Origin: Euryodendron excelsum
Lineage: Eukaryota; Streptophyta; Magnoliopsida; Ericales; Pentaphylacaceae
Length of the DNA: 64,000 nt
Assembly (NCBI GenBank): GCA_033060915.1
Contig: CM065390.1
Coordinates: forward strand, 19,137,001 to 19,201,000
Direction of reading: 5' to 3'
Below the pieces are notes generated by a model. The model made no database searches. It was not told the origin of the DNA and worked only from the letters and a program-made list of their open reading frames with translations. How positions within the stretch are numbered: the first letter of the stretch is position 1; each line of letters begins with the position of its first letter. Both the position numbers and the translations under genes were made by a program. Shown one piece after another: positions 20,145 to 32,490 of the stretch.

Positions 20145-21344
20145 GAAAAAGGGTCGGCACCTGTCCGATGAACGGCTGATGAATCTGTTGAGCACGGCGG
20201 CCATTCCTGTCAGTCTCTGAACCTCTTTGGCATTCCTTGGAGCTTGAATGCTCTGAATCGCACTAATCTGCCGTGGGTCCACTTCAATGCCCCGATGTGT
20301 GACCAGGAACCCCAAAAACTTGCCGGAGCCGACCCCGAAGACACATTTTGAAGCGTTCAGCCTCATTTTGTAGTCTTTCAGGATACAAAGTACCTCCTTT
20401 AGGTCCGCCAAATGGGTGTTGCTTAGTTTGCTTTTTACCACCATGTCGTCGATGTAGACCTCGACAGTTCTGCCGAGCTGCGTCTTGAACATCTTTGTGA
20501 CCAGTCGCTGATACGTAGCTCTGGCATTCTTCAGGCCAAAGGGCATAACCCTATAGCAGTAAATACCCCTTGGAGTGATGAAAGCCATCTTCTCTCGGTC
20601 GTCGGGGTGGAGTGGGATCTAGTGGTATCCTCGGTAAGCGTCCAGGAAACTCATCCTTCCGAAGCCGGCGGTTGCATCCACAAGCTAGTCAATTTTGGGC
20701 AGGGGGAATGGATCTTTGGGGCATGTCCTGTTGAGATCAGTGAAGTCCACACAGACCCTCCACTTACCGTCCTTCTTTTTTACAACCACAGTATTTGATA
20801 ACCAGCTTGGATAGTTGATCTCCCGAATGGCCCCAACTTCCAAAAGCTTCTCCGTTTCCTCCAAGATAGCGTCCACATGCTGGATAGCTGCCCTTCTCCC
20901 CTTTTGGACAACAAGTCGGCAATTTGGGTTAACATTTAGGCAATGACAAGCAATGTCAGCACCGATCCCAGGCATGTCATAAGGGGTCCAGGCGAACACT
21001 TCCAGGAAGTTCGTCAACAACTCGATGAGGGATTTTTCCTCTAGTTTGGACAGAGAGGTGCCGATGATGAAGTATTTGTCTCCTCGCCAATCAATGTATA
21101 TCTTCTTCAGGTCCTCCACAGCTTTGTTCTCGGGTGTCTGTCCCATGTCATCAATAGTGGGGGTGTCTTCATGCAGCTCCATCATCTGCACTTTCTCAGG
21201 TTTTGTCTTTTTCACAGATGCCGTTAGGAAACATTGTTTGGCAGCCACTTGGTCTCCCCTGATTTCTCCAACACCTGCCGGGGTCAAAAACCGAAGCAGC
21301 TGATGGTATGACGACGGAACGGCCCTCACGAGGTGTAACCAGGT
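20145..21344 (-). pseudogene. Tat element reverse transcriptase
   Basis: Motifs in order: CHCLNVNPNCRLVVQKGRR, then [73 protein letters not shown] (the catalytic YIDD) and [15 protein letters not shown]. Stops interrupt at 20685-20687 and 20619-20621, both TAG where the family has a glutamine codon. The motifs are well kept, which agrees with recent inactivation. Confidence 0.9.
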
Positions 21345-21716
21345 TCATCCCATGATGGCATTGTAGGGGGAGGGTACGTTAACTACTAGGAATTCAGTTT
21401 GCAATGTGATTCCGCCGGCTGTTACAGGAATCGTCACCTTTCCCATTAGCCAAATTGGGTCTGAGCTAAATCCGACCAATGGGTTAAGTGACTGTTGGAG
21501 GTCGGACTCATTCAGTCCTAATTGCTTGAAGAGGCTGTAGTACATAACTTCGGATGAACTCCCCTGGTTAATGAGCAATCTTCTAACGTCGCAATCCGCC
21601 ATTCTTAATGTAACCACCAAGGCATCATTATGAGGGGTCTGCACTCCCACGAGATCCTCATCGGTGAAAGAAATTGGAACATGGCCACTGCCGACTTTTG
21701 CTTTCTTGCTGGGTTA
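21345..21716 (-). pseudogene. Tat element aspartic protease with altered active site
   Basis: DDLVGVQTPHN-like sequence precedes DCDVRRLLINQGSSSEVMYY. The family has D-Q/E-G-S at this place. The catalytic aspartate codon is AAC (asparagine, 21567-21569), so this copy cannot be an active protease. The domain ends near NAIMG with TGA at 21345-21347. A TAA at 21714-21716 separates it from gag. Confidence 0.8.
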
Positions 21717-23444
21717 TTGTACTTGCAACACTTCCCTTAGGTGTGTCGCTTTCTGCATCTCAGCTCGGTACCTATGTGGGTCGACGGTTGTTGACTCAGC
21801 CGAACCGTGTGACACATTGATTACCCGAATCGGCCTTGATTCTGGTTCCTTCTGAGTTGCGTCTTCTACCCGCGGTTGCTCGGCTTCATTCTTTGTCTTC
21901 TCCCGATCAATGAATTGATCGAGGTGGCCTGCTTTGGCCAAGTCTTCCAAGTGAGTTTTCAGATACCGACATTGCTCCGTCTTATGTCCCTTCTCGCGGT
22001 GGTATGAACAGAATCTTTTCTGGTCTCGGGTCGCTGGGTCTCCTCCCAACTTTGGTGGCCACTTGAAGAAGGGCTTATCACGGATCTGGGGCACTATTTT
22101 ATAGAATGGGTCCTTAAAGACTGTATAGACCCCCTCAATTACCCTTTTTCCTCGGCCGATATCTTATGACCGGGGCTTCTTGGCATCCTTCTTATTTGTC
22201 TTTTTGACTGCAGCGCCGACCTTAGTCGATGCTACCTGAGGTATGTCTTCGTCCAACCGTGCGTAGCGCTCAATCCTGAGCATTAGCTCTTGTATCGTGA
22301 GGGCTGGTTTCTTTATTAAGGACTGTCGCAAGCGATGCTCCTTGGGAAGGCCAATCTTGAACTGAGTTACAGCTAATTACTCGCTGCACTCGTCAATTTC
22401 GTTATAAGCTTCCCAGTAGCGTCGGGCGTATGCTCGCAATCCTTCCCCTTCCTCTTTTCGTAATGTCAGCAAGAAATCAACCTCCTTTGGCTGTAAGCTG
22501 TTCGTTATGAAACGAGCTGTAAAAAGCTCGGCTAGTTGCCTCCAGCTAGAAACGGACTTAAGTGGCAATTTATCAAACCACCGTAAAGCCACACTTCCCA
22601 GGCTGGAGGGGAAGATTCGACACATCAGCATTTGGTCACTGCACCACACTACCATAAGCTGTTTGTAATGCCGAACATGGTTAATCGAGTCGGACTTCCC
22701 GTCATAGAGGGTGAATTTTCAAGGAATTGGGTGGGATTCAATCTCCTCAGTGAATGGCGTGGATGCAATCTAATCAAGGGCCTTTCTCATCAGGTCATGG
22801 ACTGTGCGCTCCTTAGTTTGCTGCCTTCTATCCTCCTGCTTTTCGTTATACCACTTCTCCCAGTCCTCTTTCCACCGATCTCCTTCAGCTGGACTGTTAT
22901 TTGGCGGGGTTTCGCTCCTTTCCCTCCGCCGACCTGTGCGCCTGTTAACGCAGCACCCGGTACTAGGGGTGTAACTTCCTCTTACCGGCGGCACTGGATC
23001 GTCCCGGGCGCCAACAACTTGCTCCCGATCTAGGGACCCTTCTCTCCCACACCCATTTCTTCCAGAGAACACCTCCCTCATGGCCCGAACTTGGGAGTTG
23101 AGGTAGGCTATCTCTTCTCTGCGCCGCCGAATTTCCCTCTCCGCTGCAAGGAGCGTATCCTCACTCAGGATCCGCCCACTGGAGGGTGACGGGGCCAGGT
23201 CCCAAGGATGGTTCCTGCGGAAATTTCTGTCCCTAACATTGCCCATATCCCTCTGCATTTCATCTGGTGCTTCCTGGTGGCTTTCAGCGGGCATTCGTAT
23301 CTCTGACCTTAGTGTTCTCCTTCTTTGTCGATCTACTGGTGTAGATTGGCAATGCGCCGAGTTAGTTGGGTCTCTACTGGAGGAGGCTCCGAAGCCTCTC
23401 CCGTCATGGTTCTCCCCCCTACGTCTTCGGTTGTTTAGACTCAT
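21717..23444 (-). pseudogene. Tat element gag
   Basis: The start chosen is MSLNNRRRRGENHDGRG at 23444, 35 bases after the 5' LTR. A frame open from 23525 begins inside the LTR and is less plausible. An Arg-rich N-terminal region leads to the capsid-like domain (LMCRIFPSSLGSVALRWFDK, then LPLKSVSSWRQLAELFTARF). A nucleic-acid-binding knuckle of the form CX3HX4HX4C is at 21969-22010 (CSYHREKGHKTEQC). Stops are at 22770, 22719, 22377 and 22164. The frame is the same as that of pol, so gag-pol was probably one polyprotein. Confidence 0.8.
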
Positions 23445-23458
23445 GATTTTTCTTAGCC

Positions 23459-23476
23459 TTCCCACACACGGCGCCA
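23459..23476 (-). promoter_or_regulatory. primer-binding site of the Tat element
   Basis: On the - strand TGGCGCCGTGTGTGGG begins two bases after the 5' LTR. The first nine bases fit the 3' end of a plant tRNA ending in CGGCGCCA (tRNA-Asp has this end) and the match weakens after that. The position and TGG start make it the functional primer site. Confidence 0.7.
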
Positions 23477-23478
23477 AT

Positions 23479-24084
23479 TGTAAGTGGGATTTTTCGGGAA
23501 GGCTGGGCCGAACTCTCAAGCCCAAAAATGGATGAGTCCAAATATCTCATGCAAGACGAAGAAGTTAGAATGGGTCGACCCGTAATGGGCCGATCACACT
23601 CTGAAGATTAAGTTAGCAAGCTTAATCGATGAAGATGAATGAAAGTTGTCAATACTTGGAGTTAACTGTCCATACCTAGCTCTCGATGCCTTGGGTATTT
23701 ATAGAACCTTTGAGGGAGTGTGTTCTGCCTTGGCCTACCAGCAGGCTCTCATGGCCTGTTGGGTAGGCATCATCATTGACGCCGCCTGATTATTTACAGG
23801 GTCTGGCGCACCGTCATGAAGGATTCCGGCTGACCGGACGTGCACGTTGACGTCGTGTGGGCAGCCGCTTGCGCATTCAATGCGGGTCAACTCTGCATTT
23901 AATGAGCAAAGACCGCTAGCAGTTTGGGCCCGCTTTTCGTGGTTTGGGCTATGCTGCGAAGGAGGTCGGCAGTCAAAGCTGGCCTTCCCTCTAATTCTGA
24001 TCTGGGCTAGCAAAGCAGCCCCAACTTTAATTTGCGCAGATTGGGCCTCACCCATTGGGTTGGGCCGGGGGTTATTCCCCCACA
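23479..24084 (-). repeat. Tat element 5' LTR (606 bp)
   Basis: It is the partner of 14015-14620. The - strand TATA box is at 23703-23696, in the same relative place as in the other LTR, so element transcription runs leftward. Confidence 0.95.
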
Positions 24085-24089
24085 GGTAC

Positions 24090-24249
24090 TATCACTGAAA
24101 ACACTCACAAGACACCACTCGTCCACTAGGGGTAATATAAGGGTTTAAAGACTTGATAAATATGCTAAATGTATTTGTGATTCCTGCGAAAGTAGAGCCT
24201 ATCTTTTTACGTGAGTTTATTGTTTGCTAGGGACTAGCAAAAGTTTAGT
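24090..24249 (+). other. Athila-like 3' untranslated region, resumed
   Basis: It continues 14009 after the Tat insertion. TTTGCTAGGGACTAGCAAAA, a small inverted repeat (TTGCTAG/CTAGCAA), lies just before the purine tract. Confidence 0.6.
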
Positions 24250-24259
24250 TGGAGGAGGT
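24250..24259 (+). promoter_or_regulatory. polypurine tract of the Athila-like element
   Basis: TTGGAGGAGG sits directly before the 3' LTR start TGTGATTG, the expected place for plus-strand priming. Confidence 0.65.
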
Positions 24260-25916
24260 GTGATTGTACTCTAAAAAGTACAAATTGGAGTTCCTAGTTA
24301 TAAGGTATTACTAATAATTATTTATATATTAGTATTATTTTAACAAAATATTAGTTTTCTTTTATGTTTTTGTGTTTTGTGCATATTTGAAATTAAAATC
24401 AAGCAAAATAAAGTTAACGTGCACATAAACATCTATCTGTGTGTTAATTTGATGTAGTATACACGTGTGGGATCTTAGATTGTACAATATTATGTATATA
24501 TATAGAAATGTATCATACATTTGTATATAATATATTATATTATATGTACATATATGTAATATTATATATATATAGTGCGGGTGTGTTATGTATAATATGT
24601 TATATATATATATATATTAGTGGGTGCAGGTGGGCAGCCAAGAACGAGCGTGGTCGACAAAAGTAAAATGAGGAGAAGAAAAGAAGAAGAAACAGACAGG
24701 TCAGCCAACATAGAGGAAAAGAAGGAAAAAGAAGACAAAAGAAGAAAGAGAAAAAAATTTCTCATCTTCGACATAGAGAGAGAGAGAGGAGTCTATGAAA
24801 AGTAGTTTAGGGCTCTCTCTATTCTTTTGTTTTAGGAGTAGATTTTAGTTTGTCATTTATCTCATTTTAGTTGTTTTTTAATTATTTCTGGTGTATTAAA
24901 TATTTTATTTATGGAGTTATTTTTTTAAAACTTTTAAATATTAGTATTTTATTTTATTTTTGGAACAAATTGGAAAGATCGCTTGACTGAATCAAAATGA
25001 TTAATTTAGGTTTGTCTTTTCATTTTGGATTTATTTGAAAACTTAATATTTTTTCACACGTTCGGTATATTGCATGTATGGACACGGATACAAATATTTT
25101 ATGCATGTAATGGTTACGTGTATTGTGACCATGTTTAGAATATATATTTTTAGTGTAAAAGTAGAGTAAATATTGATTTACTCTACGCTGGTCAGAAACT
25201 TGTATATTTTATTCCAGTACTCTGTCTGGTATGTTTAATGATCAAAACTTCTGACAGGAATCTAAAACTCTTAATCCTAATCTGGAATGAATTGTTTTTA
25301 TATTTTTGCTAATGGAAATTTAGATCTTTTTAAAAACTAAGACTTTTGATTATATTTGTACTATCTCCTTCCTTGATAAAGCAGTCACAATATGAAAATA
25401 GATGGTAAAAGTTTTTTTATAATAATTTAATAAGTATCTAGCCTAGAACTTCTAAAAATATGTGCTTTTAATTATGTTTGTTATACTTATTATGCTTTGA
25501 TAAAATATTGCCAAGTGTTTATAAGTCGATGGTGCGCGTTTCAATATTTTAACTGAGTAATATTATAGTGATTGATTATTTTGAATATACTTATCTGCTA
25601 ATTTATGAGTTCTAAGTAGGCTAAATGATCGGCAATTGATAAATTTGTATTAATTATTCCTAAGTAAGTTAAGTGATTGAATCAACTGAATCCAAGTTTG
25701 TTTTATTTTATTATGTTTGACAAGTATTTTTGGCCTCTATCTCAAAATCTTAAAAATATTTTATTTTATTTTTCTTTTGATTACGTTTGTCACCCGGTTT
25801 TAACTAATATATCCGTTCTCTATGGTTCGACCCTAATCTTATCGGGTTATTTTTATTATGTACTATTTTGCAGTACCTACTCCTGGGTGTGTTAAGTAGA
25901 TCAAGTAAAACATACA
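24260..25916 (+). repeat. Athila-like 3' LTR (1657 bp)
   Basis: It starts TGTGATTGTACT, ends ACATACA, and CAAAA follows as target duplication. The first 1.3 kb aligns with the truncated 5' LTR. The last part (GGTTCGACCCTAATCTTATC, then GGGTTA, to the end) is present only here. Confidence 0.85.
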
Positions 25917-25921
25917 CAAAA

Positions 25922-26319
25922 TAACCACTAATGTAAAAAATAGTAATGTTATATCAACTGAATTTTGTACAGAATATTTATACAAAATGATACAATATTA
26001 TTTGTGGTCCTTCCATTTGAAACCAAAACACTCATTATTGTGGCTGATAATTTAAAAAATTCCATCATTCTTGTGTAGCTTTCTAAACAATTGCGTAAGA
26101 ATATAATTTTCCAAGTATTAAATACTAAGATCTAAGTGCTTTAAAAAGAATTAAAAAAATGTATACAACATAAATTTTTATTAATTATTTGATATAATAT
26201 AGGCTTTAAATTTTATTTTGTTGTATTTAAATTGACCCATTTTGAGTACTAGAAATCCGGTTAGTATTATTTGGCACCGCATTAACATCCAAAAATTAGT
26301 TAGAATAGTATTTAACTTT
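25922..26319. other. AT-rich non-coding interval
   Basis: I see nothing beyond AT-rich sequence between the Athila 3' end and the foldback element. Confidence 0.5.
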
Positions 26320-27065
26320 AAATTAGGGTAAATAATCATTTGTCCCTTCAACTTTATCTCAAATTTCAACGTCATTTCCAAACTTTAATTTCTTCTATTT
26401 AAGCCCTCCAACTTTTAAAAGAAAGTCAATTTGGTTCAACATTTTAAAATAGGTTAGAAAAATTAAAAATTAATTACACTTCGATCCTCTAAACTACGAT
26501 TTAGTTTCATGTTGACAATTAAACTAATATTTGTTACATTTATACTCCTAAATTATCAGAATTAAAGTTTGTATTGATACCATTAGCCATAAAAAAATAA
26601 TAATTATACTTGTAGCATTTTTGAATTAATACAATATGAGATTTTTTTATTTTGAGTTAACAGATGTGTAGTTTTAAAAATCACCTTGATATTGATAGAG
26701 TCAATAATTGGTGATTCACACAAGCAAGGTTTTGTGAATTATTTAGCCATTTTCTTTGGCATTTAAAGATGGTACACAACTTTTATAACCATGAATTTTT
26801 TTTTCTTTGCTTTAGAGATTAGTATAAAATTTTGACCAAATTGACCCCTAATTTTATAATTTATGATGGTGAAAATATAAATATTTTTAGTTAACTAAGG
26901 ATAAAGTGTCATTAAGTTATAGTTTAGAGCGCCAAAGTATAATTAATTTTTAATTTTCTTATCTTTTTTAAAAAGTTGAATCACATTAACTTTCTTTTAA
27001 AAGTTTAAGGGCTCAAATATAAAAAATCAAAGTTGATGGATATTTGACAAAGTGAATATTAGTTT
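26320..27065. mobile_element. long inverted-repeat (foldback or MULE-type MITE) element
   Basis: The left arm (about 26330-26580) and the reverse complement of the right arm (about 26830-27060) match over most of their length. Example: CCAACTTTTAAAAGAAAGTC on the left against AAACTTTTAAAAGAAAGTTA on the right. There is no ORF. The ends are set only to within about ten bases because no target duplication is obvious. Confidence 0.65.
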
Positions 27066-27118
27066 TATAACTATTTAGTGCTCCCAGAGCGTTGCGTGTC
27101 CTGAGGGTAAGTCCCCTA

Positions 27119-27153
27119 CCTACTAGGTGGGGTATTTGACTCCACCTAGCAGG
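27119..27153. other. 12-bp hairpin
   Basis: CCTACTAGGTGG and CCACCTAGCAGG are complementary except for one position, around an 11-base loop. The local GC content (about 27080-27165) is much higher than the neighbourhood. Origin unknown. Confidence 0.6.
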
Positions 27154-27229
27154 AAGACCTCACCGCTATGTGAGTGTTAGAAAAAGTATAACGTGATATT
27201 TCAGAAGCATTGAATAATTTTTCTTTACA

Positions 27230-27400
27230 AGGACATAGTGCATAGTTGCTAGTACAACAAGGTGTTAACAATTAGGATTGGAAGAGCAAGAAAATGTGAT
27301 TTTAATGCCAGATCCAGTCAAGTGACCCCTAGCATTCTAAGTTCTAACTGACTTAGGATGTCTCTATCTGATCTTAGAAGAAAAATAAATTAAAATATAC
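27230..27400. repeat. diverged dispersed repeat, copy 1
   Basis: This segment and 28560-28740 share an order of short blocks (TAGTACAACAAGGT against TTGTACAAGGTTG; AATTTTAGTGG against GATTTTAATGCC; TCAAGTGACCC against TTAAGTGACCC). Similarity is modest and judged by eye. Confidence 0.4.
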
Positions 27401-30400
27401 AAAAAGAATAAACCCAATGTTGTACAGACTACCAAAGATCAAATTATGTAACTTTTAGTTTTTTTATACACTAGTGAGTCCAAACTTTCAGCCGATTACT
27501 CATTCAAGTTCGTGCAAAATTATCGTCTACACGAATGTATTATATAAATGATGACTAATCATAAAAAAATGTGATCAGAAGAGATCGAACTTGAGAATTC
27601 GCTGGGGCTATCCCTTTTAGTTTTTAAAAACAAGGTGTCCTTAATTTGGAGAAATGACCCAAAATAATATATAAAAATAACCTAAGATACCATGCACTAA
27701 CTAGCAAAATATAAGTTAGCATATAGTTTAATTAACTTTTTATATATGTTAGAAATTCAGGCAGTACTATCCCGTATGGATTAAGATAAATTAATATACC
27801 TGGGACAGGCGGATAGCATGTGAAAAAGTAACAGAAAATTATTTGATTGTAACTGTACTTATTTGTACGTATATATAAATAAAAAAATTTTTTCTTTTCT
27901 ACCTATAAATAAAAAAACTTTTCTTTTGAGATTTGAAATCTAATTAAAATACTTATTTTTTAAAATTGAACTGTATAGTATACGTATTAAACGTTTTACG
28001 TATTATATTTTTGAAAAACACTCGATTAAAAATTAGATTTGATTTAATATAATTGTGGCATGTTATTAATTATATACTTAATATATAATTATATTAGTAC
28101 TTGGAATATGTAATATTTTTCTAATACTTGGAATATTTAAATTATCAAACTTACTTTTCTATAACTTCTTATTAACACTTTAAATATTAAATTAATAAAT
28201 TAATTTATTCTTATATCAAGTATTGAAATAATAAAATATAAAATAAAATTTATTATCTACCACTTAATTTAGCTTTTTATTAATAATATTATTTTAAAAA
28301 ATAACATGTGGAACAAAAATACTACTTATTAACATATATAACAAAAAATTGCTTATAAATATTGTCATATTTTTTGTTTCGACTTTTTAATTAATGTTTG
28401 TATAATATCCAGATAATAATAAATTCGTACTTTTAATGTTTTTGTATTTTTATGCTGAATTTTGTTATCGTATTTTTTAAAAAATTATATTAAATTCGTA
28501 CGTATTACGTACCGTTCTTTTATTGTCTTTGTATTTATTAACTATGATTCTAATGATACCATACATAATAGTTGGTATTGTACAAGGTTGATAAATATAA
28601 TTAAAGGACGAATAGAATGTAATTTTAGTGGCAGTTATAGTTAAGTGACCCATGATATTCTTGCGGATATATATGATCTTGAGCACCTTTGTCATGTCAT
28701 AAAAAGTATATAAAAGGGTAAACCAATAATACGGGGCGTTGTTGAAACCAAGAAGAAGACAATTCTATCTTCTTCTTTTTTTTCTTTGTACCATATATTA
28801 TCGACTACTATTATTATCAAAATAGCTTACAACTGCTCAACATTATATAGTCAAAAGTTGTTGTTGTAAAATAATATCGAATAATTGTTATTTCAACTTG
28901 CAAGAGAACACCGTAAATACAAGCCAGCTATAGATTTAATAATCTAACCTTGTTAGGATGTGCCTTAATGAGTTCTAGCTTTTGACCTTTTTTTACTAGA
29001 TTTTAACCTAAAAATTAATAAAAACTTGGAAGCCAAAAGTGAAAAATCTATTAAGAATTTTGGATAAAGACACTAACTATTCTTGTGTCCAAAACTATTT
29101 GGACCTAAAATTTTATCTATAATTAAATTTAAAGATATTATTTACATTAAAGTCAACCCTTCTATAAATTCATTGCATCACATATTCATTTGAAAACTCA
29201 AGACTTACCATTTAATTAGTCTCACATAGGGTCTATTATAGAATAAAGAGAAATGACAATGACATAGATGTGATGGTCACAAAAACAAAAATTCTTGCAA
29301 ACTAAATATCAGCAAAAAAATTTAATGCTATTAATGATTTCTCTTGATGTCTTTCACTTCTACAAAACATCGTTTTTGTGCGATCAAAATTTTTAATTAA
29401 TTTCACTTATTGGAAAATAAAAAATTAAATAAAATCTGTTAAATGATAACAACATGTATTCTTTTAAATAAATAATTCACGTGCCATAAAACACTAAATT
29501 AAAACCATCAAAATATCTTTTTTGTCGCCCTAGACTAGACACAAAAATATCTTTTTTTCATGTGTCTTGTGTTTATTTTGGGTGACGCTTTGCATAAAAA
29601 GGGCCCACAACACACGACACACATGTTATGTTAGTCAAAAAGTTCTCAAACTACATGTTTATCCTTTTTCAGACATACACTAATATCTATGAATTAGAAT
29701 TGAGCGTTTTTAAACTCGTGTTTGCTTTTGTATTTACATATTTCACTTGAACAACCCTTCCCAGGGACAAACAAAAGAGATGTTAAATAGTGAGATAAAC
29801 ATATTGTAAATACTACTTGACAACTCATTTGGGCACTCCAAAAATGATTAAGTATGAGACGCTTTTTAATATTACCATGAACAAAAGAATAGTAAAAACT
29901 TTTTGCTTTTTTATTTTATTTTGGAGGTAAGTGATTTGATAATATCATCCATTTTCGCTGCAAAAAGATTGTAGTATAACTATTGTACGAATTTGAGTAA
30001 CTGTTATGCTATGCATTTGCTTTATGATTGTCATAGTTTACATCATACTTCAGATACAATGGTAAAGCAAATGTACGATATAACTAAAATGTCTGGAAAC
30101 GTGCGATATGCAACAGATCATATAAAACAAAACGTAATGGTTGTTATATCTTACGATTACCATTATACTGTTATACGAATTATGCTAACTATTCTAATAG
30201 ACATCTGCTGTGAAACCCCGAATATGTGTACTCATGAATGCATTCAGTCATATATATATATATATATATTTAGAGAGAGAAACCCACAGGTTCGGTTGAA
30301 GATAGAAGATGAAATTAAATGTGACCTCGTGGGCAACCACAGTAACTATAGTAAACTCTCGCCAAGTCGGACCTTCCCGGTGAGGTTTTGAATTGATCAA

Positions 30401-31439
30401 AACACCGTACCCTAGATTTTTCGATGTTTTGAATTTATTTTTTATGTTAATTTAATCAAATTTTAATCCTTGAATAGTGATCACGAAGGGGTAGCGAACG
30501 AAGGGTGTATGACTATTGTGTGACCAAACAACGGTCAAACATATCAAATTAGTACAAAATTTTAATATGTTGATCTTGATGATAGATATTAATGATCCAA
30601 CGGATTGGACTTACTAGAACAAGATTCTATATTTTATCTGCATAAAATGATATTATTTGGCATTTTAGGTACACGTGCTGTATCAGAGGTTTTTATAGTG
30701 ACAAGTTGATGCCTATTATTTTACTAGTTGTGAAGGTTGATTATATGATCTTGTTCTACATGATTTACCGAACTTGGTTATTTCTGTTTCTAATTAAAAT
30801 GTCATGTAATGCATAGTCCCTAGTATTGATGACACACCTTTTTTGAATAATATTGTTATCCTTAATAATGCACTGAGTTGTAATATTGTGATTATCTTGA
30901 ACATAATGCTAATTGAGACATGCATTACATTGAGTCGCATAACTCATGAGGAGAAAATGAAAAAACAAATTTTAGAGATTGAACGTGAATTATGTGATAT
31001 TGTAACATCTGAAAAAGATGGACTATCATAGTTAAGGTAATATTGGAAACCATGAAATAATAAGGGGAAATAAGTAAGTAGGGATTGTTCCTCCCTCAGG
31101 TGAAAAGTCCGAAATTGAGTCTTGGCCAATCATATTTAGCGTCCTCAAAGGCGTATTAGTCCACTTGCACCACAAATGAAAGTTCTAGAAGCAGAGTTGG
31201 TGGATGGCACCATGGATTTGAACTTCAAAAGCTATTGTTTTCCCCCAAAAATTAATATATGACAATGAGTAGAGAAATGTGAAAATCAGATGAGAAGAAT
31301 CAAATAATGAAATTGTATGGCGTTGAACTGGATAAATGGTAAAGTAATGAAGTAGAAGAAAAGAAGAATATTATTGCATTAAATTGGAAGAAGGATTATC
31401 ATTTGCATTGCATGCATGTTGCATTGCAGGTGCATATTT
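27401..31439. other. AT-rich non-coding region with a (TA)n tract and repeat copy 2
   Basis: The short ORFs here (for example 29993-30391 and 30843-31031) show no recognisable domain and I do not call them genes. The segment 28560-28740 is the second copy of the dispersed repeat. A (TA)n tract lies at 30250-30268. Around 28000-28560 the sequence is almost entirely A and T. No other structure is supported. Confidence 0.45.
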
Positions 31440-31829
31440 GTTCACATACCTATGTTCTACTTTATATACTATATGTTATATGTTAAATGTTCTGGACTAC
31501 TAGGCGTAAGCTCATACCCCACCAGACTTTACAGGTTTAGGTATGAACCTAAGACAGATGGTTTGGACTAGCTAGATATTGATTAGATTTTACGTTTATA
31601 TGTTCGGTTAGTATTGTAAGAAATCGTGTATTGTATTTTGGATTTCGATTGTACTTGGAATATTGTATTGAGTTTTGAATGATTATTTTTAAAAGACGTA
31701 TAGAGCTCTGTTGTACTCATGGATTGTTTATGATATTGTACAAATTCTTATTACAAACATGGTATGAATTGTAATTATTATTATACCATACATATACTTT
31801 ACAACTTTAACTGTTATGCCGTACATATG
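31440..31829. repeat. possible chromovirus LTR fragment
   Basis: GGACTACTAGGCGTAAGCTC, then ATACCCCACCAGACTTTACA, then GGTTTAGG, resembles a phrase common in Tekay/Del LTRs. The fragment would be cut by the giant element at 31830 and could continue at 46398. This is recognition by memory only, with no partner LTR in the window. Confidence 0.3.
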
Positions 31830-32490
31830 TGTTGCGCCCCGGTTTTCGGGTCCAAGGTCCTTTGGGCTCGAAGACAAAAGTATAGAACTCTATCATTAAA
31901 ACTCATCCTCCTAGAAAGGCAAGTATGACTATATTTGAATTCAAAATTGGTTTGATTAAGGGTTTTTAAGAAAAATAGGAGTCCCCACCTAACTTGTTTA
32001 AGATGAGTTAGGGCACCTAAAACTAAGTATTAATCCGAAGATTAACCTTAGGGTTTTTGGAAAAGATTTTTGAAAATTCCCTCAAGGGAGGAGTTTTTAA
32101 GGAAATAGGTGGTTTGACAACCTTTGAAAAGATTAAAGCCCTTTTTGAAAATAACTTAATTTTGGTCTTTCGAAAACAGAAATCTATGGTCCAAGGGTTG
32201 GTTACGTGTACGAAAGATATCCTAAGATCATCACCCTACCCCACCCTTTCGGTATCTACATGTCTAATCACCCTTTTTTCATTCACTAGAATAACCGGTT
32301 ACCATTGTCCACTTAATATCCACTTTAGAGTTTTGAAAACGGCGTTTAGTCATCACCTTTCGAATGAATGATGCATGATGCAAGTTTTAGAAGAAGTTTG
32401 AAAATGTGGGAGATTTGAAGGAGTTTGAGATAGAAACTTGGGATTGATAAAAACTTTTGAAAAGGAAGTTGGAGTTGAAATAGAAGTTAT

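Larger units (their letters stand above)
14015..24084 (-). mobile_element. complete Tat-lineage Ty3/gypsy element (10.07 kb), - strand, with convergent extra gene
   Basis: Two 606-bp LTRs (TGTAAGTGGG..TTCCCCCACA on +) are flanked by GGTAC at 14010-14014 and 24085-24089. On the - strand the order is LTR, primer site, gag, protease, RT, RNase H, a second RNase H domain, integrase, tandem repeat, then a convergent gene on + before the other LTR. The second RNase H (YVDGASND, then [18 protein letters not shown]) and the extra ORF identify the Tat group. I counted 24 differences between the LTRs by eye (about 96% identity), making it younger than its Athila host. Confidence 0.92.
2494..25916 (+). 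mobile_element. Athila-like Ty3/gypsy retrotransposon, decayed, hosting two nested elements
   Basis: A 5' LTR remnant at 2494 and a full 3' LTR ending at 25916 share sequence. The element is bounded by 5-bp repeats CAAAA (2489-2493 and 25917-25921). Between the LTRs, in order on the + strand, are the end of a protease domain, RT pieces, RNase H and integrase of Athila type, then a long non-coding 3' region and a purine-rich tract before the 3' LTR. The primer site, gag, most of the protease and the RT palm are deleted. Removing the nested insertions 5674-10984 and 14015-24084 leaves about 8 kb. Confidence 0.85.

Noticed and set aside
29993..30391. 132-codon ORF in the AT-rich interval
   Set aside because: It runs through a TA microsatellite (YIYIYI) and shows no domain, codon bias or conserved neighbour. 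It is most likely a chance ORF.
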